64,000 nt of DNA. It comes from Flavobacterium weaverense (GTDB taxonomy: Bacteria > Bacteroidota > Bacteroidia > Flavobacteriales > Flavobacteriaceae). Below, piece after piece: positions 9,697 through 18,769 of the stretch. The translations under genes and the position numbers were made by a program. Numbering within the stretch: the first letter of the stretch is position 1; each line of letters begins with the position of its first letter. Below the pieces are notes generated by a model. That model did not search any database, was not told the DNA's origin, and saw only the letters and a program-made list of their open reading frames with translations. The stretch is from assembly GCF_003688495.1 (NCBI RefSeq), contig NZ_REFH01000014.1, forward strand, positions 36,347 through 100,346. Direction: 5' to 3'.

Positions 9697-12600
9697 TTAG
9701 AAACTTAAGTTAAGAGTAGCGCCATAAGTACGTGTAGATGGAGCTGAGAAAGCCTCGATTCCTACAGAACTATTGGCTGTTCCAACAACTGATTCTGGAT
9801 CGAATCCTTTGGCATTATTTTTAAAGAAAAATAAGTTTCTACCTGAGAAGGAAATACTTGCATTTTGGAAAAAAGTCTTTCCGAATAATTCTTTTGGAAT
9901 ATTGTATCCAATAACTACTTCTCTTAAACGAATGTTAGTAGCACTATATGTAAAAACTTCTCCTGCAGGTGCGTTTCTTCCACCTACTTTTGTCCAATAT
10001 TGCTCTGCAGTAATGCTTTTATTATTTGCACTACCATCTGCAAACACACCATCAAAAACAAAACCATCACGTCCAGCTAATGTACCTTCAGCGACACCAT
10101 CTCCATACGTATTAGCATTTGTAAATGAAGATACTACACCTCCAATACGAGCTCCAATAAGAAAACTGAAGAATACGTCTTTGTAACTAAGTTTGTTCAT
10201 AATACTTCCAGTCCAATCTGGTCTTGTATTACCAAGATACACACTTTGAGCACTAGTTATAATTGGTAATCCGTTAGCATCAACTATGATTTGTCCTGTT
10301 GCATTACGAGTATATCCACGGCTATATAACTCACCGTAAGGTTTTCCTTTTATAACTTTTACAGTATTCATGAAATCACCAGCACCTAATATAAATTCAT
10401 TTAAAGTTGGAGAAATTTCAATTACTTCATTTGTATTTTTCGAATAATTTACAGACATGTCCCATTTAAAATCAGATTGTTTAATGATTTTACCACCTAA
10501 AGTTAGTTCGATACCACTATTTTTAACATTACCAGCATTAATAAATTCTGATGACCATCCTGAAGCTGCTGGTAAAGTTACTGGCAATAATTGGTTTCTA
10601 GAATTACTATTAAACCAAGTAAATTCAACGTTAAGTCTATTATCAAATAAACGTAAATCTATCCCAGCTTCTTGAGAAGTTGTGATTTCTGGTTTTAAAT
10701 TTGAAATGGGTAAACGTCCATCGCGATTAATAATAACACCATTTCCACCAACTGAACTTGTGTACGTTTGAGTCAAATTGTATGGATCAGCATCGTTACC
10801 AGTTTGTGCGATAGAGGCTCTAATTTTTGCAAAATTAATAAAAGAGGGCATTTTGAAAATATCAGATATAATAGTCGTGATACCTGCAGAAGAGAAAAAA
10901 TAAGAATTATTTCCTTTTGGTAGGGTAGAAGACCAGTCATTACGACCTGTAAGTGTTAATGTTGCAAGGTTTTTATACCCTATGTCAGTTGTTGCATATA
11001 AAGATTGTTTTTCTCTCTCAAATAAAGATCTGTCAAAAGTTCCCGCAGCAGCATTACCAGTTGTAAAAAAGTTTTCGATTATTAAACCACCATTATCAGT
11101 AAAAGAAGAGATAATTTTGTTTTGTTGGATGTTACCACCAAAGTTTGCACTAATGTTGAAATCTTCACTTATCTTTTTGTCATAGTTAAAAAGGAAATCA
11201 TTGTTAAGTTCCATTACATCTCTTTGTTCCACTCTATAATTTCCTTTTTCGGCAATAGTGTAAGTATTATTAGCCCATTTTAGCTCAACATCATCCACGT
11301 ATTTATCTAAACCAGAACGAAGCGTTAAGCTTAATTCAGGAAGGATTTTATAATTTAAAGCAACAAATCCCATCATACGATTACGCTCGTTAACTGCTTT
11401 TACATTATTTTTTGTCCAATAAGGGTTACTTCCTCCATTTGAGCCTGGATTCCAGAAATTTTGACGCGTAAAACCGCCAGCATCAACATAACTGTAGTTT
11501 TTTGCGTCGTCAAGAGAAATATTTCTTGGAAGTCTTGATACATGACGATTCACGTTGTCAAATGCATCACCTGTTCTTTGACGGTTGTTAATAATTTCAT
11601 TTAAATATGTCACTTTAGCATCAAGACTCAATTTTTCACCAAATTGGCTTCCAAGTCTGAAATTTAGATTGTTTCTTTTTAATGTGTTATTGTCAACAAT
11701 TCCAGTTGCAGCAGTATTAGTATAAGAGAAATATACTTGTGTTTTTTCAACACCACCATTAAGTGCAATTGTATTAACTAAATTAGTTCCTGTAGTGTAA
11801 AAATCTTTAACGTTGTTTGGTTGGGCAGTAAAAGGAAGCGTTTTACCTGCGTCAGCTGGAATTACACTCCAAGTAGGGACTTGGTTTCCATCCATCTTAG
11901 GTCCCCAACTTTGCTCAGATGCTTTATTGTAAGCGCCTGAAGTTCCTTGACCATAAATATTTTGTTGTTCTTGTAATATACGTGGCGTATCTGCTTGAAA
12001 TCCTACACTGTAAGAGATCCCAAGTCCTTTTCTGTTACTACCTTTTTTAGTCGTAATAATTATCGCTCCATTTGCTGCTCTACTTCCGTATAATGCAGTT
12101 GCCGACGCACCTTTTAAAACATTTATAGATTCAATGTCGTCTGAGTTGATACTTGATATACCATCACCTAAATCACGTCCCCTTGTAGCACCTGCTCCAG
12201 CACCCGATTCTGGTCCTCCTCCTGAATTGTCAATAGGAATACCGTCTACTACGTACAATGCTTGGTTGTTTCCGCTTATAGAACGGTCTCCACGAAGTGT
12301 CACTCTAGTAGAGCCACCTAGACCTGAAGAAGAACGCGAAATATCAATACCTGCTACTTTACCAGAAAGAGAATTGGCTACATTTAAGTCTCTTGCTCTT
12401 GTTAAATCTTCAACCTCTACGGTCTGTGTAGAATAGGTTAGGTTTCTTTTACTTTTTTTAATTCCTAAAGCGGTTACAACAACATCTTTAAGGCCGATAG
12501 TAGAAGTTGAAAGAACAACATTTAAAACAGCTGCGTTTCCTACGGTTACGGTTTTTGTTTCAAAACCTACAAAACTAAGGGTCAATTGATCTGTTGCCGA

Positions 12601-12831
12601 TGCTTGGATTTTAAATTGACCATTCATGTCAGATTGAGTTCCTGTCTTCTGACCTTTTAAAACAATAGAAACACCTGGAATAGGAATTTTTTGTTCATCC
12701 GTGACTAGCCCGCTAATCACTTTGCTTTGTGCTTGTGCTTGCACTACAGTTGCTAATAAAAAAATACCAAAAATAAGCTGTTTGAAAACAAGCGAAAATT
12801 TCTGGCATTTTAGTTTTAAATCTTTTTTCAT
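9697..12831 (-). CDS. SusC-like TonB-dependent outer-membrane transporter (second pair)
   Basis: 1044 residues: signal sequence ending VQAQAQS (about residue 36), carboxypeptidase-D-regulatory-like domain (about 38-108), TonB-box-like GLKDVVVTALGIKKSKRNL, plug domain (about 120-265, with LYVVDGIPIDN and ATALYGSRAANGAIIITTKKG) and an outer-membrane barrel ending GATLNLSF. The ATG at 12831 starts MKKDLKLKCQKFSL. It forms an operon with the susD 21 bases downstream and imports oligosaccharides. The promoter region carries nearly the same palindrome as the other susC, pointing to shared control of both import complexes. Confidence 0.96.
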   Translation of the reverse strand: MKKDLKLKCQKFSLVFKQLIFGIFLLATVVQAQAQSKVISGLVTDEQKIPIPGVSIVLKGQKTGTQSDMNGQFKIQASATDQLTLSFVGFETKTVTVGNAAVLNVVLSTSTIGLKDVVVTALGIKKSKRNLTYSTQTVEVEDLTRARDLNVANSLSGKVAGIDISRSSSGLGGSTRVTLRGDRSISGNNQALYVVDGIPIDNSGGGPESGAGAGATRGRDLGDGISSINSDDIESINVLKGASATALYGSRAANGAIIITTKKGSNRKGLGISYSVGFQADTPRILQEQQNIYGQGTSGAYNKASEQSWGPKMDGNQVPTWSVIPADAGKTLPFTAQPNNVKDFYTTGTNLVNTIALNGGVEKTQVYFSYTNTAATGIVDNNTLKRNNLNFRLGSQFGEKLSLDAKVTYLNEIINNRQRTGDAFDNVNRHVSRLPRNISLDDAKNYSYVDAGGFTRQNFWNPGSNGGSNPYWTKNNVKAVNERNRMMGFVALNYKILPELSLTLRSGLDKYVDDVELKWANNTYTIAEKGNYRVEQRDVMELNNDFLFNYDKKISEDFNISANFGGNIQQNKIISSFTDNGGLIIENFFTTGNAAAGTFDRSLFEREKQSLYATTDIGYKNLATLTLTGRNDWSSTLPKGNNSYFFSSAGITTIISDIFKMPSFINFAKIRASIAQTGNDADPYNLTQTYTSSVGGNGVIINRDGRLPISNLKPEITTSQEAGIDLRLFDNRLNVEFTWFNSNSRNQLLPVTLPAASGWSSEFINAGNVKNSGIELTLGGKIIKQSDFKWDMSVNYSKNTNEVIEISPTLNEFILGAGDFMNTVKVIKGKPYGELYSRGYTRNATGQIIVDANGLPIITSAQSVYLGNTRPDWTGSIMNKLSYKDVFFSFLIGARIGGVVSSFTNANTYGDGVAEGTLAGRDGFVFDGVFADGSANNKSITAEQYWTKVGGRNAPAGEVFTYSATNIRLREVVIGYNIPKELFGKTFFQNASISFSGRNLFFFKNNAKGFDPESVVGTANSSVGIEAFSAPSTRTYGATLNLSF

Positions 12832-12862
12832 AAGTGTTTATTTGGTTTTGTATTAGTTCTAT

Positions 12863-12884
12863 CAAAAATATAAAAACGTTTTCA
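12863..12884 (-). promoter_or_regulatory. second susC promoter -7 box abutted by a palindromic operator
   Basis: On the minus strand, TATTTTTG (12863-12870) fits TAnnTTTG exactly. Immediately next to it, 12871-12884 reads TAAAAACGTTTTCA, one base from the perfect palindrome at 5700-5713. The box lies 32 bases from the ATG. Box and operator are adjacent in both places, which argues against chance. Confidence 0.65.
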
Positions 12885-13490
12885 GTCTGATTGATAAAAA
12901 CTCTTGTTTTATTTTTTTTAATACTATTTTTATGAATAATTGAAATAAAGTATATTTTTTATGTTAAATAGCAGTTATAGTAGATATTTTTATGAAATTT
13001 AACTAATAATTAGGAGTTTTATTTTTTATAGATTTAATAAGAATTTTAATCCTATTTTTTTATAATATGAGAACGTTATTATTTTTGACAAGAATTAATA
13101 TGGTTGTTGTAAAATTGCAATTTTTAGTTTTGCATTTCTTCATTAATGTATAAAAATCGCAAAATATTATATATAGAAATTACAAAGTAATCATAGCATC
13201 TTAACTCTTATCTTGGCATGGAAACGTAGTACTAAAACCACTGATCTGTATATATAAAAGCAATTTTAGTATTCTTTACTTACTTTGTTGAGATTGAATA
13301 CATCTAACAGTGTAATATGTATAATTAATTAAGATAAGGTTAAGCTCTTTTTTGAGAATAATTTAAGTATCTACTTTCAAATAGAAATTAATCCCAGACT
13401 TGGTAGTAGTGTTTATCAGCGGTTAGACTATCGCGAATTTGATAGTCAACATAGTTTTAAGTCATTCATAATTGTGCCAAGTAGCTTCAA
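12885..13490. other. Intergenic stretch between the fucose operon and the second susC
   Basis: About 600 bases, very AT-rich, without a credible reading frame. A 7-bp inverted repeat (GACTATC/GATAGTC, 13426-13447) lies 44 bases after the last gene of the fucose operon but has no T-run. Nothing else I can support. Confidence 0.45.
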
Positions 13491-14180
13491 TTAATGAATA
13501 ACGCTAATCTTTAAATTCTCAATTATCATATGATTTTCCACTGTTCGAATTCCGAAATAGCCCTTTGTGTATGGCATTTCATCGTTTAGGTTAAAAATTA
13601 CTTCTCCATCGCGTAGATATTGAATCTTATTTTTATTGGCAATTAGCGTAATATGCATTTTCTTATTTGGGATGATCATAAATTTTTGATCACTTAAGTC
13701 GTGCTCCGCTAGTAGTGGTCGATCTTTATTTCCGTCATACCTTCTAAATCTTGTTTTAGAGTTATCATGACCACCATAACCTACATAATATTGCTTTAAC
13801 TCGTGATAATTTGGAAAAAAACCTTTTCTATTTTTCGAATCTTTAAAAAAATCATTTGGATTTTTAGGATCATTGGCCATCCAGAAACAATTTAAATCGG
13901 ATACTCTATCATAAGGACCTTTATTGTCAATGACAGTTACATCATATTCAATTTGTATGGGAGCGTTTAATATATGTTTAAACCATATCGTACACCCTTT
14001 AGCGTCAGTAATCTCTATAACTTTATTTTTGAATTCTACTTTTCCTCCTTCTTGCTGCTCGATAATCCAATTTTCACTAGTTAAATAGCTGTCATCGAAA
14101 CTCTTTGTATCAATGGACTTGCAAGCAAACAAGGAAAATGTACAGAAAACTAAAACAATTATTTTAAAAATTTTCATCAT
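13491..14180 (-). CDS. DUF6250/DUF1961-like lipoprotein, possible carbohydrate-active protein
   Basis: 229 residues with a lipoprotein signal, MMKIFKIIVLVFCTFSLFAC (C20). The body looks like a concanavalin-like beta-sandwich: WIIEQQEGGKVEFKNKVIEI, WFKHILNAPIQIEYDV, DLNCFWMANDP, YYVGYGGHDNSKTRFRRYDG and a C-terminal KGYFGIRTVENHMIIENLKI. This pattern recalls the DUF6250/DUF1961 group often seen in Bacteroidota PULs; the assignment is from memory and moderate. It is the last gene of the minus-strand fucose operon, 157 bases after the lldD-like gene, so it may be co-transcribed or separately promoted. A surface or periplasmic glycan-binding or glycan-cleaving role is plausible, but no catalytic residues can be named. 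Confidence 0.6.
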   Translation of the reverse strand: MMKIFKIIVLVFCTFSLFACKSIDTKSFDDSYLTSENWIIEQQEGGKVEFKNKVIEITDAKGCTIWFKHILNAPIQIEYDVTVIDNKGPYDRVSDLNCFWMANDPKNPNDFFKDSKNRKGFFPNYHELKQYYVGYGGHDNSKTRFRRYDGNKDRPLLAEHDLSDQKFMIIPNKKMHITLIANKNKIQYLRDGEVIFNLNDEMPYTKGYFGIRTVENHMIIENLKISVIH

Positions 14181-14337
14181 AATATAGTATCGTGTTTTTT
14201 TATAATAAAAGATTAAAAAACCAGTTAGAGGTAAAGTGCAAATTTTTATTTGACATTTTACAAATTCACTAATTATTCAAACTCCACAATCTACTAGTTT
14301 GGATTACATTTAGCACGTTTCCAAATAGATCTCTGAT

Positions 14338-15486
14338 TTACTTTACAATGAAGTGATGTAAATCTTGTACTTTTTCACAACAAACTTGTTCCATCACCTG
14401 TTGGAATTCTCGTTTCATCAATGAAATAGTATGATTTCCACCTTCTTTACCTAAAGCTCCTACACCGTACATAAAACTACGACCCATAAATGTAAAATCA
14501 GCTCCGCTCGCCATTGCTCTCGCAATATCTGGTCCACCGCGCAATCCTGAATCTACCATGATTTTTATTTGGTCTTTATATTTTTGAGCAAGAAGAGTCA
14601 TAGGTACGATTGAGGACTGGCCAGCGTCTAATTGTCTTCCGCCATGATTAGAAACAATTATACCATCAATTCCTAAAGCAATAGCTTTTTGTGTATCACT
14701 TTCACTTACTACACCTTTTATTACCAGATTACCTTTCCATTGATCTCTAATAGCGGCGATTCTATCTTCGTTTAAACGACCAGAAAAAGTAGTATCCATA
14801 AATTCACCTAATTTTTTTAAATTAAGTCCTTTTGGCATATACGCTTCCATTGTTCTAAAAGCAGGTTGGCCATGAATCAATGTTTGAATTGCCCAATCCG
14901 GTTTTGTAAAAACTTCCAAGATATTTTTTACGCTCATGCTTGGAGGCATCGCTAATCCATTACGCACATCTCTTGGTCTATAGCCAAAAGTAGGAACGTC
15001 CGCTAAAATTACAAGTACATCTGTTCCCGCGTAAGCTGCTCTGTTTAATAGATCAATTTTTACTTTTTCATCTGTTGGGTGATACAATTGAAACCACGAT
15101 TTTCCTTCTGTTATCTCTGCAATTCTTTCAATACTTGATGTTGTAACAGTACTAAGGATAAATGGGACGTTGTGATCAAAAGCTGCCTTTGCTAAAATTT
15201 CTGGTGCATTAGGCCACATTAACCCCTGCAAACCCACTGGTGATATTCCAAAAGGTGCATCATAGGTTTTTCCAAATAGTTCTGTTCTCATATCAGATTT
15301 ATCAAACTTTGATAAATACTGTGGTGTTAATTCTATTTTCTGAAGATCAGAACGATTTTTATCTAAATTAATGTCTTCATTGCATCCGCCATCTAAGTAC
15401 TCAAAAGCAAATTTTGGCATTTTAACCTTTGCTCTTTTTCTTAAGTCGGTAACAGAAGGATATTTTGGGTTTATTTTAATTTCCAT
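14338..15486 (-). CDS. lldD: FMN-dependent alpha-hydroxy-acid (L-lactate) dehydrogenase
   Basis: 382 residues of the FMN-dependent alpha-hydroxy-acid dehydrogenase family: SPVGLQGLMWPNAPE, WFQLYHPTDE (Y135), VLVILADVPTFGYRPRDVRNGL (D163), VIKGVVSESD (K257, flavin contact), the catalytic block IIVSNHGGRQLD (H281, R284) and DSGLRGGPDIARAMASGAD for FMN phosphate binding. It should oxidise a 2-hydroxy acid to a 2-keto acid and pass electrons to the respiratory chain or oxygen. The preceding genes split fucose into pyruvate and L-lactate, so L-lactate is the expected substrate and the product pyruvate completes the route. The gene starts 9 bases after the mutarotase stop, clearly in the same operon. 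Confidence 0.9.
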   Translation of the reverse strand: MEIKINPKYPSVTDLRKRAKVKMPKFAFEYLDGGCNEDINLDKNRSDLQKIELTPQYLSKFDKSDMRTELFGKTYDAPFGISPVGLQGLMWPNAPEILAKAAFDHNVPFILSTVTTSSIERIAEITEGKSWFQLYHPTDEKVKIDLLNRAAYAGTDVLVILADVPTFGYRPRDVRNGLAMPPSMSVKNILEVFTKPDWAIQTLIHGQPAFRTMEAYMPKGLNLKKLGEFMDTTFSGRLNEDRIAAIRDQWKGNLVIKGVVSESDTQKAIALGIDGIIVSNHGGRQLDAGQSSIVPMTLLAQKYKDQIKIMVDSGLRGGPDIARAMASGADFTFMGRSFMYGVGALGKEGGNHTISLMKREFQQVMEQVCCEKVQDLHHFIVK

Positions 15487-15495
15487 CTTGGTCTA

Positions 15496-15837
15496 TTATT
15501 TTTTTAAATGATATATTTTTTCCATTAACATCCATTTTTCTCCTTTTTTTGCCTGCGGAATTGCCTGCTGATAGTTCCACATTAACTGCTCCCATTCTTG
15601 TACTTTTGGATTTGCTGCGTCTGATTGTGACTTCTGTTCAAAAGAAAAATTTTCTGAAACATCCATAATCATAAAAAGCCTATTTGCCACAAGATAAATT
15701 TGTAGGTCTTGAATGCCAGCATCTTTTATACTTTCGACAATTTCAGGCCATACTGACTCATGGTATTTTTTATACGCTTCAATTAAATTTGTATCATCAA
15801 TTAAGTCAAGTGCAAAACAATGTCTATCTGTTATCAT
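15496..15837 (-). CDS. L-fucose mutarotase (RhaM/DUF718 family)
   Basis: 113 residues, the usual length for the RhaM-like mutarotase fold. Motif YKKYHESVWPEI (residues 22-33, with H26) is the family hallmark, followed by IYLVANRLFMIMDV and a C-terminal tryptophan-rich WEQLMWNYQQAIPQAKKGEKW. These enzymes interconvert alpha and beta anomers of 6-deoxy sugars. Inside a fucose operon, L-fucose is the natural substrate, supplying the anomer used by the dehydrogenase. The start overlaps the end of fucP by 14 bases, so expression is translationally coupled. A rhamnose mutarotase is possible by sequence alone but not supported by neighbours. Confidence 0.85.
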   Translation of the reverse strand: MITDRHCFALDLIDDTNLIEAYKKYHESVWPEIVESIKDAGIQDLQIYLVANRLFMIMDVSENFSFEQKSQSDAANPKVQEWEQLMWNYQQAIPQAKKGEKWMLMEKIYHLKK

Positions 15838-17155
15838 TATTCATAGTTTTATATCCAAAAAATGCCACAACTGCTAAGCAAATCATAGGAAGAATAAACG
15901 AAAAATTAACTTCTGGGATGTATCCAAAGATCTTTGAATCATCAAATCCCGGACCACCAATATCCAAAATATAACCTTGCAATACAGGTAGTAAAGCACC
16001 ACCAACAATGGCCATTACTAACCCTGCAGAACCAATTTTAGCTTCGTCACCCATATTCTTTAATGAGATCCCGTAAATAGTAGGGAACATGATGCTCATA
16101 AAAAATGAAGTAGCTACTAAAGAGTATAAACCAAAATGACCACCAACGAATACCGTAATCATCGTTGTTGTAACACCACCGATACCAAAAAGGAATAACA
16201 ATTTAGAAGGATTAGAGTTTTTCATTAAAAAAGTACCTAACCATCGACCAGATAAAAATAATATCATCGCTGCTACATTGTACCAAGTAGCTGTCAAATG
16301 TTCATTAACTGGCAACGTAGCATTCAAATTGTCTACATACTGAAATATAAATGTCCAACACATAATTTGTGCGCCAACGTAAAATATTTGAGCGAAAACA
16401 CCCTTTAAATACGCACTATTTTTTGATAATTTTTTAAATGTTTCAGGTAAAGAAATCTTAGATTGCTCTTCCATTTTAGGAAATTTTATTAAAGCAACTG
16501 CTGCCATAATAATCAAAACTAAAACGCCTAATGCAATATAAGGAATACTGATTACGCTCAAATCATTTTCACGAACTGCAGCAATTTCTGCACTCGACAA
16601 GGCTTGGTACGTTTCCTTTGTGAAAGCATTTGATCGTAAAGCATCAATAATAAATACTTGTGCGATAATCATTCCTGTTAAAGAACCTAGCGGATTAAAT
16701 GCTTGTGCGAGATTTAACCTTTGAGTTGCAGTTTCTTTAGTTCCTAATGCTAAGATTAATGGGTTTGATGTTGTCTCTAAAAATGCCAAACCACACGTCA
16801 TTACCCAAAGTGAAATTAAAAAATAAGTGAAAGTCTCGTATTCTGCGGCGGGATAAAAAAGAAAAGCTCCAATTGCATATAAAGACAAGCCTACTATTAT
16901 TCCTGATTTATAATTGTATTTTCTAATGAATAGGGCAGCGGGTAGTGCCATAAAAAAGTACCCAAAATAAAATGCAAATTGCACCAATGAAGCTTCCATA
17001 TTAGAAAGTTCAGGCATCACTTTTTTAAATGCAGATACCATAGGATTCGTCAAATCATTGGCAATCCCCCATAGCGCAAACAAAGAGGTAATTAGTATAA
17101 AAGGAACCAAAACATTTCTGGCAACTATAGGTTGTTTTATAATTTTTTCTATCAT
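15824..17155 (-). CDS. fucP: L-fucose:H+ symporter FucP (MFS)
   Basis: 443 residues, about 12 membrane helices, with the FucP/NagP/GluP-type MFS pattern: LFALWGIANDLTNPMVSAFKKV near the N-terminus, FGYFFMALPAALFIRKYNYK, CGLAFLETTSNPLILALG, RLNLAQAFNPLGS, and IMFPTIYGISLKNMGDEAKIGS. It imports L-fucose across the inner membrane with protons. It sits between the fucose dehydrogenase gene (4-base overlap) and the mutarotase gene (14-base overlap), in the middle of the catabolic operon. This places fucose release by the GH29 enzyme in the periplasm or outside, before uptake of the free sugar. Confidence 0.95.
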   Translation of the reverse strand: MIEKIIKQPIVARNVLVPFILITSLFALWGIANDLTNPMVSAFKKVMPELSNMEASLVQFAFYFGYFFMALPAALFIRKYNYKSGIIVGLSLYAIGAFLFYPAAEYETFTYFLISLWVMTCGLAFLETTSNPLILALGTKETATQRLNLAQAFNPLGSLTGMIIAQVFIIDALRSNAFTKETYQALSSAEIAAVRENDLSVISIPYIALGVLVLIIMAAVALIKFPKMEEQSKISLPETFKKLSKNSAYLKGVFAQIFYVGAQIMCWTFIFQYVDNLNATLPVNEHLTATWYNVAAMILFLSGRWLGTFLMKNSNPSKLLFLFGIGGVTTTMITVFVGGHFGLYSLVATSFFMSIMFPTIYGISLKNMGDEAKIGSAGLVMAIVGGALLPVLQGYILDIGGPGFDDSKIFGYIPEVNFSFILPMICLAVVAFFGYKTMNNDNR

Positions 17156-17934
17156 TGGATTGCACGATCTAAATGAGTATAGCCACCATCAACAAACAAT
17201 AATTGTCCAGTGGTGTGACTGGATATTTCTGAAAGTAAAAATGCAACAGTATTAGCAATTTCAGTATCAGTTGTCATTCGATGTCCTAACGGAATATGCT
17301 TGGTAATACTTTCTAATTTTTCTTCAGGATTTTCAAACGTTTGTAACCATTTTTTATACAATGGAGTAAAACATTCAGCGACTATAACAGCGTTTACTCT
17401 TATTTCGTAAGGCAATAATTCAACAGCCCATTCTCTTGTTAAAGCATTTCTTGCGCCATTCGCAGCAGCGTATCCAGAAGTTCCTCCTTGGCCAGTAACT
17501 GAAGTTTTTGAACCAATATTTACAATTGATCCTTTACTTTTCTTAAGTTCTGGTAATGCGTGATGTGCCATTGCGTAGTAGTGTGCTACATTGCGCTGAA
17601 TAGAAAGCATAAAATCGTCATAATTTCCATTTTCTAGTCCAACACCGTCATTTACTCCTGCGTTGTTTACCAAGCCATCAATTCTTCCAAATTGCTTAAC
17701 GATACTGTCAATAGCATTTTTACACTCGGCTTTATCATTCAATTCACCAACAACGTAAAACGCTTCACCACCTTCTGCTTTTATTTCAGTAGCAGCGTGA
17801 AGTGCATCTGTTTCATTTCTTCCTACAATTACAGGAATAGCGCCTTCTTGAGATAGTACTTTGCAAATACCAAAGCCAATACCTTTTGATCCTCCAGTAA
17901 CTATTATAATTTTATCTTTGAGCTTTAAATCCAT
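17152..17934 (-). CDS. SDR, probable L-fucose dehydrogenase
   Basis: 260 residues, classical SDR size. Cofactor motif VTGGSKGIG (12-20), NNAG (90-93), N114, S142 and Y155 are present. By context this is the only remaining SDR for the first oxidation, L-fucose to L-fucono-1,5-lactone, the step before the lactonase encoded just upstream. The position of the catalytic lysine in YxxxK is Asn (Y155-AAA-N159), confirmed on the nucleotide sequence (codon AAT), which is unusual for an active SDR. Start is 4 bases after the lactonase stop, and the stop overlaps the fucP start (ATGA type). The second SDR of the operon keeps a normal YxxxK, so the two are not interchangeable copies. Confidence 0.8.
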   Translation of the reverse strand: MDLKLKDKIIIVTGGSKGIGFGICKVLSQEGAIPVIVGRNETDALHAATEIKAEGGEAFYVVGELNDKAECKNAIDSIVKQFGRIDGLVNNAGVNDGVGLENGNYDDFMLSIQRNVAHYYAMAHHALPELKKSKGSIVNIGSKTSVTGQGGTSGYAAANGARNALTREWAVELLPYEIRVNAVIVAECFTPLYKKWLQTFENPEEKLESITKHIPLGHRMTTDTEIANTVAFLLSEISSHTTGQLLFVDGGYTHLDRAIQ

Positions 17935-17938
17935 AGTT

Positions 17939-18769
17939 TTAATCTTTTATATCGTACAAATTTTTCGCATTAAGTCCCATAATTTGTTGTTGTTCACTTT
18001 TAGTAAACTTTTGAATGTAATTTTCAACTAAACTCAACGTTGTGGAGTAATTCCCTGCAAGCAAGCTTACTGGCCAGTCACTACCAAAAATTGTTCTCTC
18101 CGTTCCAAAGCAGTCAAAAATCGCTTCGAAATAAGGCTCAAATTGCTGTTTTTGCCAACTGGTCCAATCAGCTTCTGTTGTTAAACCAGATACTTTACAG
18201 GCCACATTATCAATAGCCGATAATTCCTCAATCAAACTTTTCCAGACTTTTATTTTTCCATCTTTTATGTACGGTTTAGCGCAATGATCAAGTATGAATT
18301 GTTGATTAGAAAATTTTTCAACTAACAAAATTGCTTCTTCTAATTGATTGGGATAAATTAAAATATCGTACGTCAATTTATATTTTTCCAATGCCGAAAT
18401 GCCGCGCTGAAAATCTGCTCTTAACATAAAACCCTTTTGCTCAGATTGAACAATATGTCTCAGGCCTTTTAGTTTCTCAAATTTTGAAAAATATTCTAAA
18501 CGAGCTTCGATAGTATCTGAACATAAATCCAACCAACCCACAACACCTTTTATAAAACTATTTCTTTCAGCTAAATTTAGTAAAAATTCTGTTTCTTTTT
18601 CAGAAGAATCGGCTTGAACTGCAATGCAGCCTTCAAAATTATTTTCCTTCAAAAGTGGCTCTAAATCCTTAGGTAAGAAATCGCGTTGTAAAACACTCAT
18701 GTCTTCATTAATCCACGAATCTCGAACGGGATCAAAATGCCAAAAATGTTGATGTGAGTCTATTCTCAT
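17939..18769 (-). CDS. Amidohydrolase-family L-fucono-1,5-lactonase
   Basis: 276 residues of the TIM-barrel amidohydrolase_2 type. MRIDSHQHFWHFDP gives the HxH metal motif (H6, H8); ILDHCAKPYI and IFGSDWPVS give later barrel ligands including the final Asp. The DSHQHFW...W pattern is shared by the sugar lactonases of the non-phosphorylating fucose, rhamnose and galactose routes. In this operon it should open L-fucono-1,5-lactone to L-fuconate in the cytoplasm; there is no signal peptide. Its ATG abuts the stop codon of the upstream hydrolase gene (no gap), indicating tight coupling. Confidence 0.88.
   Translation of the reverse strand: MRIDSHQHFWHFDPVRDSWINEDMSVLQRDFLPKDLEPLLKENNFEGCIAVQADSSEKETEFLLNLAERNSFIKGVVGWLDLCSDTIEARLEYFSKFEKLKGLRHIVQSEQKGFMLRADFQRGISALEKYKLTYDILIYPNQLEEAILLVEKFSNQQFILDHCAKPYIKDGKIKVWKSLIEELSAIDNVACKVSGLTTEADWTSWQKQQFEPYFEAIFDCFGTERTIFGSDWPVSLLAGNYSTTLSLVENYIQKFTKSEQQQIMGLNAKNLYDIKD

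Noticed and set aside
13426..13447. 7-bp inverted repeat GACTATC/GATAGTC after the fucose operon
   Set aside because: No T-run on the minus strand and a short stem; not a convincing terminator.
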